Assembly: GCF_002288925.2 (NCBI RefSeq)
Contig: NW_022098001.1
Span: 3,836,660-3,900,659, forward strand
DNA length: 64,000 bases
Source of the DNA: Delphinapterus leucas
Lineage: Eukaryota; Chordata; Mammalia; Artiodactyla; Monodontidae
Direction of reading: 5' to 3'
A model generated the notes under the pieces. The model was not told where the DNA came from. It saw only the letters and a program-made list of their open reading frames with translations, and searched no databases. This document shows positions 59,756 through 64,000 of this stretch, piece after piece (within the stretch, counting starts at the first letter, position 1; each line of letters starts with the position of its first letter). The position numbers and the translations under genes are program-made.

Positions 59756-60589
59756 AAAGAGAAGGATACATGGCAATAGTGATGTGTGTGTCTGTGTTTG
59801 TGAGTATGTATGTACGAGCAAGCGTGATATATACACACACATATATATAGAAATTCATGAAAACAGTAGAAAATGTGGTAGCCATCTTTGTTCTTTGTGT
59901 TTTTTTTTAACTTGCCAAAACCATTTCACCATTTTTCTGGCAACAGTTCCCCCAGTTTTGAGGAATTATTCTTTTTCACTCAAGCCGTGAGGGTTTCCCA
60001 GTTTCTACGCATAGGCCTGAACACGTGGCCCGAGCTGAGCCAATAAGAGCCTCTGTTCCTTCCAGTCACAGTGGTTAGCTGAGAGTTGACGGAACCGATA
60101 TGGCCCGTTCGAAACTTTCCCTGGAATTTTATGATTGAAGCTGGGAAAGTGACTAAGTCATTTTTATACGTGCTTTTAGGAATAGCAATAGGAAGAATAT
60201 CCTTAGGCAGCTCACCTATAGTCAAGTGAGAGTTGATAGAACCTTTGATTGCCTCAGAGCAAAACAAGGAAATGAAAGGGGTGGGGTACAATGCAAATTG
60301 ATGCTAAACCCATTAGACCCTATAAGAACTGCAGACTGGAGCAACCAGCAGGAGACTGAGAGCAACACTGGCTCTGCATATCGCTGCCACGGCTGAGATC
60401 TTCCTGATGAGTGGTACACCCAAGGGAACAACGATCGCGAGCACCGATGGAAGCACCACCGGGGAGCAAGCTCTGGGAAGAGCAGACAGGGTCAGGTTAG
60501 AAGACCTTCAGTCTCTGTGATCTCCACCAAGAGAGCACGACTTACCCTCCAGGGAAAGGGGTTCAGTTTGTGTTATTTTATAACACCTG
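59756..60589. other. Mixed; TG/TA microsatellite and possible old repeat at 60000-60200
   Basis: An alternating TG/TA stretch lies at 59783-59848. 60010-60190 ('cacgtggcccgagctgagcc', 'aataagagcctctgttcc', 'gaagctgggaaagtgac') resembles a dispersed mammalian repeat I cannot name. The 103-codon minus frame at 59980-60291 overlaps it. Confidence 0.4.
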
Positions 60590-60755
60590 GAAGTATGTGC
60601 AGCAAAAAGACTGACGATATCTCATTTTACTCCTCCTTAAGGACAAAATCCATGTCTGATTCATCTTTCTATTCCCCCACAGCACCTAGCACTTTAACGG
60701 CACCTGGTACTTTTTGTACACGCTAGATGCTCAAAAAAATCCGTTGAATGAAGAC
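60590..60755 (+). repeat. L2 LINE 3' end
   Basis: 'ctccttaaggacaaaatcca', 'tgtctgattcatctttctat', 'cccacagcacctagcacttt', 'ccgttgaatgaagac'. A good L2 terminus; the 69-codon frame here is not a gene. Confidence 0.8.
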
Positions 60756-61289
60756 AAATGTTTAAAAATTTTAGCTCCAAGTATTCGGATTGGTTACAAA
60801 ACCTAGAGTCCCTGGATGGTGACCGGCTCACTTGTAAACTGTAATCAGACCTTAAGATTTTCAAGAGATTTTGCCAAACATCACATCTGAACTGCAGCTA
60901 ACAAAGAAAGAAAGAGAAATTGCTGTTGCTAGATCCCACCACCTCAAATTTGATTGTGACATTGTTTGTGGTATAATGAGTCATTCCCTCTACAGTGAGA
61001 CTATTATAATATATATACAGAAGTGTCCTTTATATCTGAAATGATATCACTCATGCCAATTGCTCTCTTTTAATAGATATGGTTGACAAGTCCAATGTGC
61101 AAAACTCATTTAACTATTAAAAACTCTTTTATATATTTGAGGCTACAACTGATATCATTTACCTCAAATTTTGGTTAGCTTAGAGAAGTCTTTGCTTTGG
61201 TAGCTACCCCAAACTTGGATGCTAACTCTTATGCCCAGCAATGCACACAGTATCCTTTTGTTCTCTGAAACTATGATCATGCTACATAG
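60756..61289. other. Unassigned sequence
   Basis: No feature recognised. Confidence 0.5.
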
Positions 61290-61560
61290 TGTATACAGTT
61301 TAATTGGATATCTACAATGTTCCACACATTCTACTCGCTACTGGAGTTATAAGACACAGCCCTTCCTTCTACTTCCTTAGTTTGCGGGGAGGCAGGGAAA
61401 AGTCTGTCAACCATTCTTGATTTATAATAGCGCTATGACAAAGGTAAAGCACACACAGTGCTGTGAAAACACATAAAAAAAGACAGATATCCGAATGGTC
61501 AGATGATCTGGAAGGCTGCCTAAAAGATGGTGCAAAGCTAAGTTTTGAAGAACAAGTATG
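61290..61560. repeat. Ancient interspersed repeat fragment
   Basis: 'ctacaatgttccacacattc', 'gacaaaggtaaagcacac', 'ggaaggctgcctaaaagatg' match the unresolved family seen at 36060-36560. Confidence 0.4.
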
Positions 61561-61883
61561 GTATAGCTTCAGTTGCCCTGTGACCCTACTTCATAAATAT
61601 GAGTTGTTATTTTAAAAGAATGCTCTCCTAAGCCTATTCTCTTACACTTGCCTACTAATCAAAAAAACAAAATCAAACAAAGCTAATGAGAATCTAGAAA
61701 CCATAACTTTAAGAAGGTATTGCTCCACAAAGTATTTTATAACTTATCTGTGTGCAGTTCTGTTAACTTTGGCAACCACAGCACACGTGTACAACTACAA
61801 AATCAGCAGTTCAAGAACGTGCCATACCTGGATAACCCTGAGAACCGGGTCATAAAGGTTTTCACTGGTGACTCTGTCTAAAG

Positions 61884-62113
61884 CAAGGTTCCTCAGAGTG
61901 AGGGCCACAGAGGAGTCTGGTCTGGAAACTCTTTCTGGTCTATGGCAAAAGAAGGAGCTCGTGCTAGAATTTAAATCAATGCACTGCTTCCTTCCTTGAG
62001 AAAACCAAGCTATGCAAAAGAAATTCAGCTGATTTACATTTTGGCACAAGCTTCTTATGTTGTCACAGACCAGTGACAACGAAGTCTGCACCCCACTACT
62101 TTGAGTAGCACTG
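61884..62113. mobile_element. hAT-type MITE (230 bp)
   Basis: The ends are related inverted repeats. The left end reads CAAGGTTCCTCAGAGTGAGG and the right end, complemented, reads CAGTGCTACTCAAAGTAGTG, fitting the hAT-Charlie CAG.G.T.CTCAA pattern. Flanking 8-mers gtctaaag (61876-61883) and atctaaat (62114-62121) match at 6 of 8, the hAT duplication length. It has no transposase. The 98-codon minus frame over it is an artefact. Confidence 0.7.
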
Positions 62114-62299
62114 ATCTAAATGAAGATCACCCAGATAGGACAGTTCTCTTTCCCTCACACCCAATATCGAATCCAACTCTAGGTCATATGTGTATGAGCA
62201 TGTTTTGTATCCTACCTTCCACCATATTTTGTGCATATCCCAAATGCAGCTTCTTTGACCACTTCTACCACTATAGTCATAGTCCAAACAATCCTTATT

Positions 62300-62840
62300 T
62301 CTCACATCCATTATTGCAGCAGCCCACTAAATGGTTTCTCTTCTTCTGTCCCTGTCCTGTGATAATCCTGCCTCCTTGGCAGCCAGGATGAAACTTCTAA
62401 AATCATCAGTTGGGTCAGGTCACTGTTGGGCTTAACAAATGACTGAAACACTCTCTAAGGACTGCTTCCCTGGTTCTCCTGCTACCTCACTGGCTGCTGT
62501 TCCCCAGGCACCTTGCTTTTTCCTCCTTTGCTTCCCATTCTCTAAATTCTCTACCCTGAGCCAGTCCTCAGATCCCTCCTATATTTAATCTATGTACTAT
62601 TATTGTTCCTCAACCTCCAGGCTTGTCATACTCTTTCATATTATCCACATTATTCAAATATCTTTTCTTCAAAGCTTTTACCTATGTACATGCTTAACAG
62701 TTGATTGTTTCCACAAACTAGGATGTAATGTCTGTGAAAGCAGGGATTTCTTTGGATTTATTCACCACTTTTTTTCTATGTTTGTCAAAGAGTAAGCAAT
62801 CAATTTACGTACTGAATGAAAGAATGAATAAATGAGTTGG
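62300..62840 (+). repeat. L2 LINE, longer 3' segment
   Basis: 'ttattgcagcagcccactaa', 'ggcagccaggatgaaacttc', 'tgggtcaggtcactgttgg', then 'gtctgtgaaagcagggattt' and a 'gaatgaaagaatgaataaat' end. This is the longest L2 piece in the window. Confidence 0.75.
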
Positions 62841-64000
62841 GACTCCTCAAAATTAATATAAAATGAAAACTACCATCAGTTTATTATACAGTTAGCTGAA
62901 GTATATTATGCAAAAATATGTATTTGGAGAGGGGGGTTCCTACACATCAACTCCAATCAGATGCTCATTCATACCGGGCTGTAGGAAACGCCTGGACTTT
63001 CCCTGTACTTTCGTCACCCAGATGCTGCTCCTCTGTGACTTATGCTGTTCTGCACTGGAACAGTCCCTTCCCTGTGTCAGGGGCTGTACTGCAAACAGCA
63101 GAGAATGCTCAGGTTTTCTGTCAGCAATGGTACCAAGTGCAAGGTCCATAAATTCAGAGTCGCCACTTGAACTTCTGTAGACCTAGCTCTTCCCTGTCTT
63201 AATTTCACAAAACCGAAGGAGTCTCCTCATCTTCCAATACACTCTGCCTGCCACAAATGAATTTTCGTTGCCCAGGAACCCCATCTGTCTGCATGGCCCA
63301 TCTGTCCCTGGGCTGCAGCTACAGGTCCCAGCGAGCAGCCTCTGCGTTCTACACGGGCACTGCCAGGGCAACAGGATGTGCTTCGTACCTCACCCATTTT
63401 GGTTAGAAGAACATGCAGACTGAGAGTCAAATGCACAGGAAACTCCACTGCACTGAAGTGTGCATTCCAGCCACTTTCTGTGTGAGCCTACAAAGCATCC
63501 ATCTAGCTGGAACCGCCCCCAGGGGGCTCTGTTCTCTTAGCTATATATACTTACAGATATGATAACTGATAACAAACTGAATACTTGGAGGCAAATTTAG
63601 ATGTGTGTGCTAATTTGTGTTTATTAATCAATCTCCTATGGATACAAAGGTGAGAACTGTTTTGGTTCTTGTTTTTTTGTCACCAAGGAGATAGTTTATT
63701 AAGCCATCGGTTCACTAAACACAGCACAACAGAGTTTCATTACCCTCATGCTACTTTCTCTTGTGCAGCATTTGTCTTTTGAAAATGTGATGTTTTTCCC
63801 CATTAAATTACCTGGGAAGGAGAAATCTATTTTTTTCTATTGCAGGAGCAGAAGGGGTGATAAAGACCAGTATATTCTATGATATGTAATGGAAAACTGG
63901 TGTTTGTTGTATTTTCTCTTCTAAATGGAAGACAGCAAGCTAAACCAAGATGTTTCTTTACATATTTGGAGACCATCCAGGCCATTAACTTGGAAGACAA
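62841..64000. other. Repeat-free, relatively GC-rich right end
   Basis: No transposon recognised. 62950-63540 is richer in GC and CpG than most of the window. Overlapping open frames on both strands (62908-63180, 62918-63151, 62940-63149, 63183-63371, 63227-63448) cancel one another and none has a known domain. Confidence 0.45.
63511..63531 (+). promoter_or_regulatory. CTCF-like motif with GC box
   Basis: CCCCCAGGGGGCTCTG at 63516-63531 fits the CTCF core (CCASYAGRKGGC) except for one C-for-A change near its start. An overlapping CCGCCCCC resembles an Sp1 box, and CTATATATAC follows at 63541. A bound insulator site is plausible but not shown. Confidence 0.4.

Noticed and set aside
62908..63448. 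Cluster of overlapping open frames on both strands
   Set aside because: They arise from a stop-poor, GC-richer stretch. Frames on opposite strands overlap and none has a domain or a splice pattern.

Overview
This is mammalian nuclear DNA, most likely from a cetacean (whale, dolphin or porpoise). The evidence is the retroposon set. There are many tRNA-derived CHR-type SINEs, in a short GC-rich form of about 200 bp and a long form of about 270-340 bp. There is one shorter Bov-tA/CHR-like SINE, plus artiodactyl-type L1 copies. I saw no BovB/Bov-A elements that would point to a ruminant. No bacterial, viral or plasmid features are present, and the window is AT-rich.

No complete protein-coding gene is visible. 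I take the window to be intergenic or deep intronic. All long coding signals come from transposons: broken L1 ORF1 and ORF2, and a decayed Tigger (pogo-type) transposase. Four minus-strand segments look exon-like (2741-2914, 25359-25553, 30490-30560, 35593-35756). None exceeds what chance could give, and they are listed at low confidence.

Layout. 1-5.7 kb: mostly unassigned sequence with a long pyrimidine tract. 5.7-8 kb: an endogenous-retrovirus LTR interrupted by one SINE, followed by two more SINEs. 8.7-13 kb: old L2, L1 and MIR pieces. 14.2-15 kb: antisense Tigger transposase remnant. 18.7-19.3 kb: L1 insertion with a 5' inversion. 22-23.4 kb: old L1 tail interrupted by two SINEs, one of them holding a 100-N assembly gap. 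26-27 kb: an L1 with a 5' inversion inserted into a MIR. 29.7-32.2 kb: L2, MIR, SINE and a 718-bp Tigger element with near-perfect terminal inverted repeats. 34.8 kb: SINE. 36.7-41.8 kb: a 5.06-kb minus-strand L1 carrying both ORFs, disabled. 42.6-44.1 kb: a plus-strand L1 tail that forms a large inverted repeat with the previous copy. 45-64 kb: MIR, L2 and MLT1 relics, two SINEs, a hAT MITE and a possible CTCF site near the right end.

I found no credible undescribed biological system. The items most worth a second look are the Tigger remnants, the two L1 inversions, the inverted L1 pair and the candidate exons.
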